Shown one piece after another: positions 51,781 to 60,243 of a stretch of 64,000 bases of DNA. The DNA comes from Arcicella rosea. GTDB lineage: Bacteria; Bacteroidota; Bacteroidia; Cytophagales; Spirosomataceae. Location of the stretch: assembly GCF_040543805.1 (NCBI RefSeq), contig NZ_JBEUMS010000007.1, forward strand, positions 1 through 64,000, read 5' to 3'. Under the pieces are notes generated by a model. That model worked only from the letters and a program-made list of their open reading frames with translations, was not told where the DNA came from and ran no database searches. Each line of letters begins with the position of its first letter. The first letter of the stretch is position 1. A program made the position numbers and the translations under genes.

Positions 51781-52341
51781 TTATTTCTTCTTTTCTTTTG
51801 GAGAAAACATAATTGACATTCTTTTTCCTTCTAAACGAGGTAGTTCATCGGCTTTTCCTACTTCTTCCAAACCTTTTGCAAAGTTTAGTAATAAGATTTC
51901 TCCTCTTTCTTTGAATACGATTGAACGACCAACAAAGTGTACATAAGCTTTTACTTTTGCACCTTCTTTCAAGAAGTTGATGGCATGTTTTAATTTGAAA
52001 TTAAAATCGTGGTCATCAGTATTAGGCGAGAAACGAATTTCTTTCAATACTGTTTTTGCAGCGTTTGCTTTAATTTCTTTTTGTTTTTTCTTTTGTTCGT
52101 ATTTGAACTTAGCGTAATCTGTAACACGACAAACGGGAGGATCTGCTTTTGGTGAGATTTCTACCAAATCCAAACCTTGCTGAACAGCGATAGCCAAGGC
52201 TTGCTTTATGTCCATGATGCCTTGCTCAACGTTTTCACCAACTAAACGTACATTTTGTACTCCTTTGATGAGACCATTTATTCTGTAAGGCTCTTCTTCT
52301 CTACGATTATTTCTAAAATTGTTATTCGGGCGTAACGCCAT
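51781..52341 (-). CDS. infC: Translation initiation factor IF-3
   Basis: The ATG at 52341 (MALRPNNNFRNNRREEEPYR) gives 186 residues and the usual N-terminus of Bacteroidota IF-3; an in-frame TTG at 52374 is less likely. The N-domain has RINGLIKGVQNVRLVGENVE and LDLVEISPKADPPVCRV, followed by the linker KFKYEQKKKQKEIKANAA. The C-domain has KEIRFSPNTDDHDFNFKLKH, KVKAYVHFVGRSIVF and the end RMSIMFSPKEKKK. It binds the 30S subunit and checks initiation. thrS lies upstream on the same strand with a 177-nt gap, while rpmI-rplT are on the other strand 3.6 kb away. Confidence 0.97.
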   Translation of the reverse strand: MALRPNNNFRNNRREEEPYRINGLIKGVQNVRLVGENVEQGIMDIKQALAIAVQQGLDLVEISPKADPPVCRVTDYAKFKYEQKKKQKEIKANAAKTVLKEIRFSPNTDDHDFNFKLKHAINFLKEGAKVKAYVHFVGRSIVFKERGEILLLNFAKGLEEVGKADELPRLEGKRMSIMFSPKEKKK

Positions 52342-52518
52342 ATTATCTAAATGATTTGTTTTAAAATGATACAATAGCAGGTTTGAGAACTCAAAATTGA
52401 ACTGCCAATGCTAATTTAACGGAAAATTCGTATAAAAGGTTACAAATTAACCCTTTAATTACGAATCTTCCGAAAGCTAATTCAAAAAATAAAAAAATGC
52501 AAGTTTAATTTTTAGTTC

Positions 52519-54465
52519 TTATTCCTTGAATCGTACAATATTTTTATTTATTTCTCCTTGCATGAGGCTAATAAACTGGTCGATTGACATCATTCCTAAA
52601 TCACCTTCACCTTTTTTGCGGACTGAAACCATCCCTTGTTCCGATTCTTTTTCACCAACAATCAGCATGAATGGTAATTTATTAACTTCTGCATCACGGA
52701 TTTTACGACCAATCTTTTCATCTCTATGGTCAATATAGCCACGCAAATCGTTTTCTTGTAAACGCAAGAAAATTTCGTTGGCATAATCCTCGTATTTTTC
52801 AGAGATGGGCAATACTGCCAATTGCTCTGGTGATAACCAAAGAGGGAAGTTTCCAGCAGTGTTTTCAATTAAAATTGCTACAAAACGTTCTAGTGAACCA
52901 AATGGCGCTCTATGAATCATCACTGGGCGATGTTTTTGGTTGTCTGAACCTGTATATTCTAATTCAAAACGTTGTGGTAATTGATAATCGACTTGAATTG
53001 TACCTAACTGCCATTTACGTCCTAAAGCATCTTTTACCATGAAGTCTAGCTTTGGTCCATAGAATGCTGCTTCGCCTAATTCTACTACAGTTGGTAAGCC
53101 TTTGGCAGCCGCAGATTTAATAATCGCAGCTTCGGCTTTATCCCAATCTTCGTCTTTACCGATATACTTTTCTTTATTTTCTGGGTCACGTAATGAAATT
53201 TGTGCCGAGTAATTATCAAAACCTAAAGCTTTGAATACATACAAAACCAAATCAATTACTTTCATGAACTCGTCTTCTACTTGGTCTGGACGACAGAAAA
53301 TATGAGCATCATCTTGTGTAAAACCACGTACACGTGTTAAACCATGTAATTCTCCAGATTGTTCGTAACGATAAACTGTTCCAAATTCTGCTAAACGCAA
53401 AGGCAAATCTCTGTAACTACGAGGTTTTGTCTTATAAATTTCACAGTGATGAGGGCAGTTCATTGGTTTCAAGAAAAATTCTTCACCTTCATCTGGAGTA
53501 AGAATGGGTTGGAATGAATCCGCACCATACTTCGCATAGTGACCAGAAGTAATATATAATTCTTTAGAAGCAATATGTGGCGTAATTACGGGCGAATAAC
53601 CTGCACGCACTTGGGCTCTACGCAAGAAATTCTCTAAACGTTCACGCAACATTGTGCCTTTTGGTAACCACAAAGGTAAACCCATACCTACTTTTTCAGA
53701 AAAAGCGAAAAGTTCTAATTCTTTTCCCAATTTACGGTGGTCACGGCGTTTGGCTTCTTCTAATAAAGTTAAGTATTCGTCTAATTCTTTTTGTTTAGGG
53801 AAAGTAACCGCATAAACACGTGTCATTTGTTTACGAGAAGTATCACCTCTCCAATAGGCACCTGCTACCGACATTAATTTTACCGCTTTGATAAAACCAG
53901 TGTTCGGAATGTGTGGCCCACGGCATAAGTCTGTAAAATTCCCTTGCTGATAAAAAGTGATTGAACCATCTTCCAAACCTTCTAACAATTCAAGTTTGTA
54001 TTCATCACCTTTTTCAGTGAAGTATTGAATGGCATCAGCCTTAGAAACTTCAGAACGTTGATATTGGTTTTTCTGACGAGCCAATTCCAACATTTTATCT
54101 TCAATTTTCTTAAACTCATCAGCACTAAGTGCTTTTTCACCCATGTCAATATCGTAATAAAAACCAGTTTCGATGGCTGGACCGATACCGAATTTTGTTC
54201 CTGGATGCAAGGCTTCAATAGCCTCTGCTAATAAGTGCGCTGACGAATGCCAAAAAGTAGATTTACCATCGGCATCATTCCATGTCAGTAATTGAAAATC
54301 GCAATCATCATTGATAGGCAAAGAAGCATCAACTACTTTACCATTTACTTTTGCTGCTAAAACATTTCGGGCTAATCCTTCTGAAATGCTGAGGGCAATG
54401 TCCATCCCAGTTGTTCCCTGAGCATACTCTCTGACATTACCGTCGGGTAATTTAATTTTAATCAT
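52519..54465 (-). CDS. thrS: Threonyl-tRNA synthetase
   Basis: The ATG at 54465 (MIKIKLPDGNVREYAQGTTG) starts directly with the TGS domain and gives 648 residues, the normal length; the open frame up to 54531 is leader. Domains are TGS (about 1-62), the editing N2 domain with HSSAHLLAEAIEALHPG and CRGPHIPNTG, the class II catalytic core with FLKPMNCPHHCEIYK and RFELEYTGSDNQKHRPVMIH, and the anticodon-binding domain (about 540-640) with GRKIRDAEVNKLPFMLIVGE. The zinc-site cysteine and histidines are present. A promoter TTG-N20-TACTTTTG lies at 54621-54591, giving a leader of about 120 nt. Confidence 0.98.
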   Translation of the reverse strand: MIKIKLPDGNVREYAQGTTGMDIALSISEGLARNVLAAKVNGKVVDASLPINDDCDFQLLTWNDADGKSTFWHSSAHLLAEAIEALHPGTKFGIGPAIETGFYYDIDMGEKALSADEFKKIEDKMLELARQKNQYQRSEVSKADAIQYFTEKGDEYKLELLEGLEDGSITFYQQGNFTDLCRGPHIPNTGFIKAVKLMSVAGAYWRGDTSRKQMTRVYAVTFPKQKELDEYLTLLEEAKRRDHRKLGKELELFAFSEKVGMGLPLWLPKGTMLRERLENFLRRAQVRAGYSPVITPHIASKELYITSGHYAKYGADSFQPILTPDEGEEFFLKPMNCPHHCEIYKTKPRSYRDLPLRLAEFGTVYRYEQSGELHGLTRVRGFTQDDAHIFCRPDQVEDEFMKVIDLVLYVFKALGFDNYSAQISLRDPENKEKYIGKDEDWDKAEAAIIKSAAAKGLPTVVELGEAAFYGPKLDFMVKDALGRKWQLGTIQVDYQLPQRFELEYTGSDNQKHRPVMIHRAPFGSLERFVAILIENTAGNFPLWLSPEQLAVLPISEKYEDYANEIFLRLQENDLRGYIDHRDEKIGRKIRDAEVNKLPFMLIVGEKESEQGMVSVRKKGEGDLGMMSIDQFISLMQGEINKNIVRFKE

Positions 54466-54590
54466 GGGGTTTGTGTTTGTTTTGAGCCTTGTTTTGGAAG
54501 AAAATGTTCTACAAATAACATTTCTCATCAAAACGGAATCTCAAACGGCTTGTTTTAATTGTGTTGAGTAATATTTTGGCAATATTGGGT

Positions 54591-54621
54591 CAAAAGTATC
54601 TCTTTCATCTACAAAATACAA
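54591..54621 (-). promoter_or_regulatory. Promoter of thrS-infC
   Basis: On the minus strand, TTG (54621-54619), a 20-nt spacer and TACTTTTG (54598-54591) match the Bacteroidota consensus. The predicted start gives a leader of about 120 nt with a short inverted repeat (GAAATGTT/AACATTTC-like), possibly used for control. Confidence 0.6.
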
Positions 54622-54633
54622 GATAATGTATTT

Positions 54634-55806
54634 TTAGTTATTCAGAATTCCTTTGGGTTTTAATGGTCGAATACTGGTTGTATCAACTTTTCTAGCGGGT
54701 GTTTCAAAGCTCGGATAAGAAGTTGTGTCAAACTTTGTATCCAAATCTGTTGGATAAGCACCATACTTTTGTTTGTGTTGTGATCTATATACTCCGTTCA
54801 ATGCTCTGTAATCTTGACTATTGCTGGCTAATAATTCACTGTAATAAGTTTCTGCTTTGGCAAAATTGCCAGTATATTCTAAACATTGAGCATATAAAAA
54901 TTTCACTTCTGGATACTTTGCATTTTGGTGAAATGCTTTTTCAATAAATGGAAGGGCAAAACGATAAGCTCTTGATTTAAAGTAAATCATTCCTGTGTTA
55001 AAATTAGCTTCAATCAATGAACTATCTAATGTAATTGCTTTATTGTAACAAAGAATTGCGCTATCTAATTTCCAAGATTTTTGATAAGTATTTCCTTTCT
55101 GTAAAAATAAGTTTCCGTTTTTAGGATGAAACCTTAAGCCTTTGTTGGCATAAAGCAAAGCCAAATCATATTCACGAAGGTTTGTGTGAATTTGAGCCAA
55201 TTTCAAGTAAACAGGTAAAAAGCTAGGTTTCAAACTTAATGTTTGCTGAAAATATCCTAAAGCAGTAGCCGTATCAGCCATTTTGGCTGAAATTTCTCCT
55301 TGTACGAAATATGTTTCACCATTGTTGGGAGAAATTTGTAAGGACTTTCTTAAATAAGCTTTCGCCTTCTCAAACATATTTAATTGCTGATACAAATCGC
55401 CCAAAAGCGTATAAAGTTCTGGCGATTCAGCATTCAATACTTCTGCTTTGGATGCGGCTTCAAGAGCCAATCCCGGTTGATTGGAAGCTCTAAGAATTAA
55501 AGCTTTTGCTTGAAAGTAAGTACCAACGTTGGGTTTGATACTGATAGCAGTATTAATGTCGTCGAGGGCGTCACTTATTTTTTCATTTTCCAAATAGAGT
55601 AATGAACGCTTATAATAGTTTTCTGAACTACTTGGTGATGCTTCAATAGCATCTGTTAAAAAAGCAATGGCGGCTTCTCTACGAGCTTTTTCTGTTACTT
55701 CTGGAACTGGAGGAATGTTGATTCCTTTTTTTGATTCAGAAATACAGGCACTTACTAACAATAAAATAGATAGAAAATAAAGAGATATGTTTCGATTTTT
55801 TTTCAT
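54634..55806 (-). CDS. TPR-repeat lipoprotein
   Basis: The 390-residue protein has a lipoprotein signal ending LLVSAC (C21). From about residue 40 to 345 it is made of eight or more tetratricopeptide repeats, for example SENYYKRSLLYLENEKISDA, FEKAKAYLRKSLQISPNNGE, ATALGYFQQTLSLKPSFLPV and SAILCYNKAITLDSSLIEAN. It should be a periplasmic or outer-membrane scaffold. The gene sits between the thrS-infC unit and the oppositely oriented rpmI-rplT unit and is probably not part of translation. A -7-like TAAGTTTG is at 55826-55819, very close to the start codon. Confidence 0.88.
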   Translation of the reverse strand: MKKNRNISLYFLSILLLVSACISESKKGINIPPVPEVTEKARREAAIAFLTDAIEASPSSSENYYKRSLLYLENEKISDALDDINTAISIKPNVGTYFQAKALILRASNQPGLALEAASKAEVLNAESPELYTLLGDLYQQLNMFEKAKAYLRKSLQISPNNGETYFVQGEISAKMADTATALGYFQQTLSLKPSFLPVYLKLAQIHTNLREYDLALLYANKGLRFHPKNGNLFLQKGNTYQKSWKLDSAILCYNKAITLDSSLIEANFNTGMIYFKSRAYRFALPFIEKAFHQNAKYPEVKFLYAQCLEYTGNFAKAETYYSELLASNSQDYRALNGVYRSQHKQKYGAYPTDLDTKFDTTSYPSFETPARKVDTTSIRPLKPKGILNN

Positions 55807-55925
55807 TAATCAAAATTACAAACTTAGGCTTTGAATTTATACCTTAAATGATAAAATCTTTCAAATAAAATACTCTCGTGCTTCATTTTATTTGAATTAG
55901 GAGTATGGTCTATCATATTTTTCCG

Positions 55926-55933
55926 TATCTTTG
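55926..55933 (+). promoter_or_regulatory. -7 box of the rpmI-rplT unit
   Basis: TATCTTTG matches TAnnTTTG 49 nt before the rpmI start. The -33 element is not clear. Confidence 0.5.
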
Positions 55934-55981
55934 CAACCTATTTTACAAAATTTATATTTTTCATTTAAAACGTTTAATAAA

Positions 55982-56176
55982 ATGCCAAAAATTAAAACCA
56001 AATCTGGAGCGAAAAAACGCTTTAAGGTTACAGGATCAGGCAAAATCAAGCGTAAGCACGCTTTCCACAGCCACATTCTTACAAAAAAATCTACTAAACG
56101 TAAGCGTAACTTAGTTCACGATACTTTAGTAAGTTCAGCTGACATGGACAGAGTAACGTTAATGTTAGTATTGTAA
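55982..56176 (+). CDS. rpmI: Ribosomal protein bL35
   Basis: The ATG at 55982 (MPKIKTKSGAKKRFKVTGSG) is the canonical bL35 start and gives 64 residues, the family length. The very basic middle KIKRKHAFHSHILTKKSTKR and the end with VSSADMDRVTLML are typical. It is a large-subunit protein. rplT follows 120 nt downstream, so the two form the usual pair, here separated from infC by inversion or translocation. The open frame up to 55931 is leader sequence. Confidence 0.97.
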   Translation: MPKIKTKSGAKKRFKVTGSGKIKRKHAFHSHILTKKSTKRKRNLVHDTLVSSADMDRVTLMLVL

Positions 56177-56296
56177 TTCCCGTTTCTTGCGATTCATTCA
56201 ATTGAAACAAATTAAAATTTAGTTATTGTTCAACCAGAAAATTGGCTCATTAAGTGTTAAGCATTAACCGCCATATTTCAAAAAACAACCAAGATT

Positions 56297-56641
56297 ATGC
56301 CACGTAGCGTCAATCACGTAGCGTCGAGAGCAAGACGTAAAAAGGTGCTCAAATTAGCTAAAGGTTTTTACGGAAGAGGTAAAAACGTTTGGACGGTAGC
56401 GAAGAACAAAATTGAAAAAGGTCTTCAATATGCTTACCGTGACCGTAAGGTTAAGAAAAGAGATTTCCGTGCTTTATGGATTCAGCGTATTAATGCTGCT
56501 GCACGTCAAGAAGGTTTATCTTACTCAGCTTTAATGGGTAAATTAAACAAACAAGGTATCGAGTTAAACAGAAAAGTATTAGCTGACTTAGCAATGAACC
56601 ACCCAGAGGCGTTCAAAGCGGTAGTAGCGAAAGTAAAATAG
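56297..56641 (+). CDS. rplT: Ribosomal protein bL20
   Basis: The 114-residue protein shows the bL20 pattern: MPRSVNHVASRARRKKVLKL, GFYGRGKNVWTVAKNKIEKG, YAYRDRKVKKRDFRALWIQR, INAAARQEGLSYSALMGKLN and a C-terminal helix region. It binds 23S rRNA early in 50S assembly. In many bacteria bL20 also represses the infC-rpmI-rplT message; here infC is on another transcript, so any feedback could act only on rpmI-rplT. A terminator follows at 56649-56677. Confidence 0.98.
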   Translation: MPRSVNHVASRARRKKVLKLAKGFYGRGKNVWTVAKNKIEKGLQYAYRDRKVKKRDFRALWIQRINAAARQEGLSYSALMGKLNKQGIELNRKVLADLAMNHPEAFKAVVAKVK

Positions 56642-56648
56642 AAAGATT

Positions 56649-56677
56649 AGAGCGATTCACTGAATCGCTCTTTTTTT
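56649..56677. terminator. Terminator after rplT
   Basis: AGAGCGATTCA (56649-56659) is the reverse complement of TGAATCGCTCT (56661-56671), followed by seven T residues. It also lies just after the stop of the convergent NuiA-like gene. Confidence 0.88.
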
Positions 56678-56681
56678 GTTT

Positions 56682-57110
56682 CTATGTTTCTATCAAAATT
56701 GTTTTTACGCCAATCCATTTGTTTTCTTCATATATTCCAAACAGAAAAACGTCAATTTCTACTGCTCCGATTTTTAGTACTTGAATGTCTGTTAATTTTT
56801 CAGTGAGTAATGCTTGTAATTTTATGGCATTGTCAACATACTTTTTTTCTTCTTCGCCAAACCAATCTTCAACTCTGGTTAATGGTTCGAAGAAATCTTC
56901 GATAGCAATCGCTTCAACTTCTTTGTCGGGTTCAATTCCATTAAACATTTTAAACTCTTGTACAGAAATACTTTCAGCAGTAGTGTATTCCATTTCAAAG
57001 TATTCAACAGCTTCGTCAGATTCACTTGGGTATCGTAAATCTTCAATTAGTGGTAGAATTTGTTCTTTCATAGTGTTCACTTCGTTTTGATCTGTGCTTG
57101 TGTCGAGCAT
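56682..57110 (-). CDS. NuiA-like nuclease A inhibitor family protein
   Basis: The 142-residue acidic cytoplasmic protein (a second ATG at 57071 would give 129) resembles the NuiA inhibitor of the DNA/RNA non-specific nuclease NucA. The shared pattern is the centre FFEPLTRVEDWFGEEEKKYV, the following helix and the C-terminal DIQVLKIGAVEIDVFLFG strand pair, ending KTILIET. NuiA blocks the active site of NucA with its C-terminal residues. No NucA-type nuclease gene is present in this window, so the target is elsewhere or different. The gene is isolated between rplT and the DUF937-like gene. Confidence 0.75.
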   Translation of the reverse strand: MLDTSTDQNEVNTMKEQILPLIEDLRYPSESDEAVEYFEMEYTTAESISVQEFKMFNGIEPDKEVEAIAIEDFFEPLTRVEDWFGEEEKKYVDNAIKLQALLTEKLTDIQVLKIGAVEIDVFLFGIYEENKWIGVKTILIET

Positions 57111-57220
57111 TGTATTGATTAATTTAGAATTTCCTGATTCTTTTTGAATAATTCTTGAAATTAGAAAAATCTGTCTATACTTTTACTCAAAATCATAAAA
57201 ACTCACAAAAACAATTCCAG

Positions 57221-57748
57221 ATGTTAGAACAATTAATGGGTCTTATTCAAGACCATTCTCAACAAGCTATTGTAAAAAATCCAGCTATACCAAACGAAAA
57301 AAATCAAGATGCGATGCAAACTATTATGAGTGCAGTAACTAATGGTTTGAAAGGTCAAGCACAAAATGGTGCTGGTGGTTTGGGAGCTTTAACAAGTTTA
57401 TTAGGCGGACAAACGGGCTTAAATGCAAGTACTTTGATGTCGAACCCAATTGTAGCGAATATCGCACAACAAGCTATTACAAGTTTAATGCAAAAATTTG
57501 GCTTAGATAAAACGGCGGCGGCTGGCATTGTATCACAGGTTTTACCAAATGTTATGAATTCTTTAATTACTAAAACCAACGACCCGAACGATACTTCATT
57601 TAATTTGAATGATATTACTGGTGCTTTTGCTGATGGTCAGTTTGATATGAATGATGTAAAAAATATTGCAGGAAAATTCATGAGTGGAAATTCAGGTGCA
57701 AGTGAAGGGATTGGTGGAATGTTAGGAGGACTGTTCGGAGGAAAATAA
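57221..57748 (+). CDS. DUF937/YidB-like protein, hypothetical
   Basis: The ATG at 57221 (MLEQLMGLIQDHSQQAIVKN) gives 175 residues; a TTG at 57155 is in frame but adds a poor start. The protein is helix-rich and glycine-rich, with SNPIVANIAQQAITSLMQKF, FGLDKTAAAGIVSQVLPNVM and the Gly-rich end GIGGMLGGLFGGK. Small helical proteins of this style are often placed with DUF937/YidB, though I assign this only loosely. The function is unknown. It precedes the cysteine desulfurase gene by 54 nt on the same strand, with a terminator-like hairpin in between. Confidence 0.6.
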   Translation: MLEQLMGLIQDHSQQAIVKNPAIPNEKNQDAMQTIMSAVTNGLKGQAQNGAGGLGALTSLLGGQTGLNASTLMSNPIVANIAQQAITSLMQKFGLDKTAAAGIVSQVLPNVMNSLITKTNDPNDTSFNLNDITGAFADGQFDMNDVKNIAGKFMSGNSGASEGIGGMLGGLFGGK

Positions 57749-57772
57749 TTCCATAAGATTTTGTATCTTTCG

Positions 57773-57799
57773 AGGTAAGCTTTTGGCTTACCTTTTTTT
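57773..57799 (+). terminator. Terminator-like hairpin just before the desulfurase start
   Basis: AGGTAAGC (57773-57780) pairs with GCTTACCT (57786-57793) over loop TTTTG, and T residues run on to 57799. The ATG is at 57803. It terminates the DUF937-like gene or acts on the desulfurase leader. Confidence 0.75.
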
Positions 57800-57802
57800 G
57801 TT

Positions 57803-58951
57803 ATGAAATATCCAATTTACTTAGATTATAACGCTACTAGCCCAGTTGATCCACGGGTTTTAGAAGCTATGCTTCCATATTTTACTGAACATTTTGGGAA
57901 TGCGGCTTCTCGTTCGCATTTATTGGGTTGGACTGCCAAAGATGCTGTTGAAACTGCTCGTGAACAAATTGCTGAATTACTTCAAGCCAATGCTAAAGAA
58001 ATCGTTTTTACAAGTGGAGCTACCGAAGCCAACAATTTGGCTTTGAAAGGAGTATTTGAAAGTACTTTCCCCCAAAAAAATCACATCATCACAGTATTAA
58101 CTGAGCATAAAGCAGTATTGGATGTTTGTTTACATCTTGAAAAACTCGGTGCTGAAATTACTTATTTACAACCTGATGAATTTGGTAGTGTAACGATTGA
58201 ACAAATAGAAAATGCGATTCGTCCTGAAACTTTTTTGATTTCAATCATGTATGCCAATAATGAAATTGGTACGATTCAAGAGATTGAGGCAATTGGTACT
58301 TTAGCCCAAAAACACAAAATACTTTTCCATTCAGATGCCACTCAGGCAGTTGGAAAAGTACAGATTAATGTAAAATCTGCTAAGATTGATTTATTGAGTA
58401 TGTCAGGACATAAACTTTATGGTCCAAAAGGCATTGGTGCTTTGTACATCAATCGAAACTTAAAGAATCAAGATTTGGTTGCTCAAATGGATGGCGGAAA
58501 ACATGAAAGAGGTTTCCGTTCGGGTACTTTAAATGTGCCTGCCATCGTTGGTTTGGGCAAAGCTTGTGAAATTGCCGATGCTGAATTGTTTACCGAAAAA
58601 ACTGCTTTATCGAAACTAAGAGATTGTTTAGAACAAGGAATTTTATCGCAGATTAAAGGAACAAAAGTAAATGGCAATACGAGTAATCGTTTGCCAAACG
58701 TTACAAATATTTCTTTTGAAGGCGTTGATGGCGAATTATTACTTTCTTCGTTCCGTGATATTGCTGTTTCTAGTGGTTCAGCCTGTACTTCTGCTTCGGT
58801 GGAACCTTCTCATGTTTTAAAAGCAATTGGTGTTTCTGATAAATTAGCCTATTCTTCTATTCGTTTTAGTTTGGGAAGATTTACCAATCAGGAAGAAATT
58901 GATTTTACGATACAATATGTGAAAGAAGTTGTGGAGACATTGAGGGCTTAA
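57803..58951 (+). CDS. Cysteine desulfurase, IscS/NifS family
   Basis: The 382-residue PLP enzyme has the family blocks LDYNATSPVDPRVLEAMLPY, FTSGATEANNLALKG, FHSDATQAVGKVQIN and LSMSGHKLYGPKGIGALY, with the PLP lysine in GHKLYGPKG. The sulfur-acceptor loop is SSGSACTSASVEPSHVLKAI. It removes sulfur from cysteine as a persulfide. The downstream neighbour is xdhC. By analogy with NifS4 and XdhC of Rhodobacter, it could supply sulfur to molybdenum cofactor rather than to Fe-S assembly, which is inference from context. No isc or suf gene is adjacent. A terminator-like hairpin sits directly before its start codon. Confidence 0.93.
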   Translation: MKYPIYLDYNATSPVDPRVLEAMLPYFTEHFGNAASRSHLLGWTAKDAVETAREQIAELLQANAKEIVFTSGATEANNLALKGVFESTFPQKNHIITVLTEHKAVLDVCLHLEKLGAEITYLQPDEFGSVTIEQIENAIRPETFLISIMYANNEIGTIQEIEAIGTLAQKHKILFHSDATQAVGKVQINVKSAKIDLLSMSGHKLYGPKGIGALYINRNLKNQDLVAQMDGGKHERGFRSGTLNVPAIVGLGKACEIADAELFTEKTALSKLRDCLEQGILSQIKGTKVNGNTSNRLPNVTNISFEGVDGELLLSSFRDIAVSSGSACTSASVEPSHVLKAIGVSDKLAYSSIRFSLGRFTNQEEIDFTIQYVKEVVETLRA

Positions 58952-59056
58952 ATAGCTCTAGGCGATAGGCTGTATGCTTTAAGCTAAAATAGTTAGATAC
59001 AAAAATAAATCCGATAGCTGTTGACTGAATGCTAATAGCTATATTCTCAATTAACA
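58952..59056. repeat. Degenerate AGCTATAGC-type words between desulfurase and xdhC
   Basis: The 105-nt gap repeats words of the form tAGCTcTAGGC, gATAGGCTGTATGC, GATAGCTGTTGACTGAATGC and tAATAGCTATA. These resemble the short-word repeats at 23615-23757 and 28172-28345. No coding potential is seen. Confidence 0.35.
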
Positions 59057-60169
59057 ATGAAAGAAATAAAAACAATTCTTGAAGCGTATCAACAAATAGA
59101 TTTTAATACCAATAAGGCTGCTTTAGCTACAGTGGTAAGAGTTGAAGGTTCGTCTTACCGAAGAACAGGAGCAAGGATGTTGGTTGCGGATACTGGTGAA
59201 TTTGTAGGTGGAATTAGTGGAGGTTGTTTAGAAGGAGATGCCTTGAAGCGTGCAAGATTGGCGATGGCTCAAAACAAAGCGACGATTGTTACTTATGATA
59301 CTTCAGACGATGACCCCTATCAAATAGGAGTAGGTTTGGGTTGTAATGGCATTATTGATGTTTTATTAAAACCTTTAGACAGCACGAATGCTGTGAATCC
59401 AGTTCAAATCCTAACGCAATGTGTAGATGCACGTAAAAAAAATATTTTATTCACCTTTACAAAATTAAAAGGGAATCAGCCTTTGGTTAATTTGGGTGAT
59501 ACTTTCTTGTTTAATTCTCCAGCATATTTTACTGAAAATTTCCCAATTCCAGAGCTTTTAAAATCGCTTAGTGCTGATGCCGAAACTTGTTTAAGCATTG
59601 GCAAATCGCAAAGTAATACTTATCAAACTGAAAATGGAGAGGTTCAGGTTTTTTTAGAAGTATTATTGCCAGCTGTTCATCTGATTGTTTACGGAGGAAA
59701 TTATGATATTTATCCAATGGTGAAATTGGCGAAAGAGATAGGATGGAAGGTAAGTGTAGTTTGTAATCCTTTAAAAGTACAGAAAAAACTTTTTGATTGG
59801 GCAGATGCAGTGATTGAAAAAGAAAAAGGAACGGAAGTAAGTATTGATGAATACACCGTTGCCTTATTGATGGCACATGATTATAATACAGACTTTAATA
59901 ATTTACAACATTTGTTAACAACCGAAATTCCTTATATCGGTTTACTTGGTCCTAAAAAACGGAGTGAAAAGATGTATAAAGCTTTGGCTGAAGAAGGAAA
60001 AGCCATCTCAGAAATTGATGCTGCTAGAATTGCTTCGCCAGTAGGTTTAGATATTGGTGCAAGTACTCCTGAGGAAATAGCCATTTCTATCATTGCTGAA
60101 ATAAAAACAGTATTTTCAAAAAGAAGTGGAGAAAGATTGAAGTTTAGAGATAAACCGATTTATGAGTGA
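59057..60169 (+). CDS. XdhC/CoxI family protein
   Basis: The 370-residue protein has the XdhC N-terminal domain (about 1-100) with LATVVRVEGSSYRRTGARML, VGGISGGCLEGDALKRARLA and QIGVGLGCNGIIDVLLKPL. A Rossmann-like second domain (about 205-345) has VHLIVYGGNYDIYPMVKLAK, VALLMAHDYNTDFNNLQHL and PYIGLLGPKKRSEKMYKAL. XdhC binds molybdenum cofactor and aids its sulfuration and insertion into xanthine dehydrogenase-type enzymes. No xdhA/B or aldehyde oxidase gene is in the window. The cysteine desulfurase gene lies 105 nt upstream, the expected sulfur donor. Confidence 0.92.
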   Translation: MKEIKTILEAYQQIDFNTNKAALATVVRVEGSSYRRTGARMLVADTGEFVGGISGGCLEGDALKRARLAMAQNKATIVTYDTSDDDPYQIGVGLGCNGIIDVLLKPLDSTNAVNPVQILTQCVDARKKNILFTFTKLKGNQPLVNLGDTFLFNSPAYFTENFPIPELLKSLSADAETCLSIGKSQSNTYQTENGEVQVFLEVLLPAVHLIVYGGNYDIYPMVKLAKEIGWKVSVVCNPLKVQKKLFDWADAVIEKEKGTEVSIDEYTVALLMAHDYNTDFNNLQHLLTTEIPYIGLLGPKKRSEKMYKALAEEGKAISEIDAARIASPVGLDIGASTPEEIAISIIAEIKTVFSKRSGERLKFRDKPIYE

Positions 60170-60177
60170 GAAACATG

Positions 60178-60211
60178 AAGTTCTCAAGAAAATTATTTCT
60201 TGAGAACTTTT
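60178..60211 (+). terminator. Terminator after xdhC
   Basis: AAGTTCTCAAGAAA (60178-60191) pairs with TTTCTTGAGAACTT (60196-60209) over loop ATTA, followed by TT. Confidence 0.8.
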
Positions 60212-60243
60212 ACAGGTAGTAATTTCTATTGATAAAGTATTAC

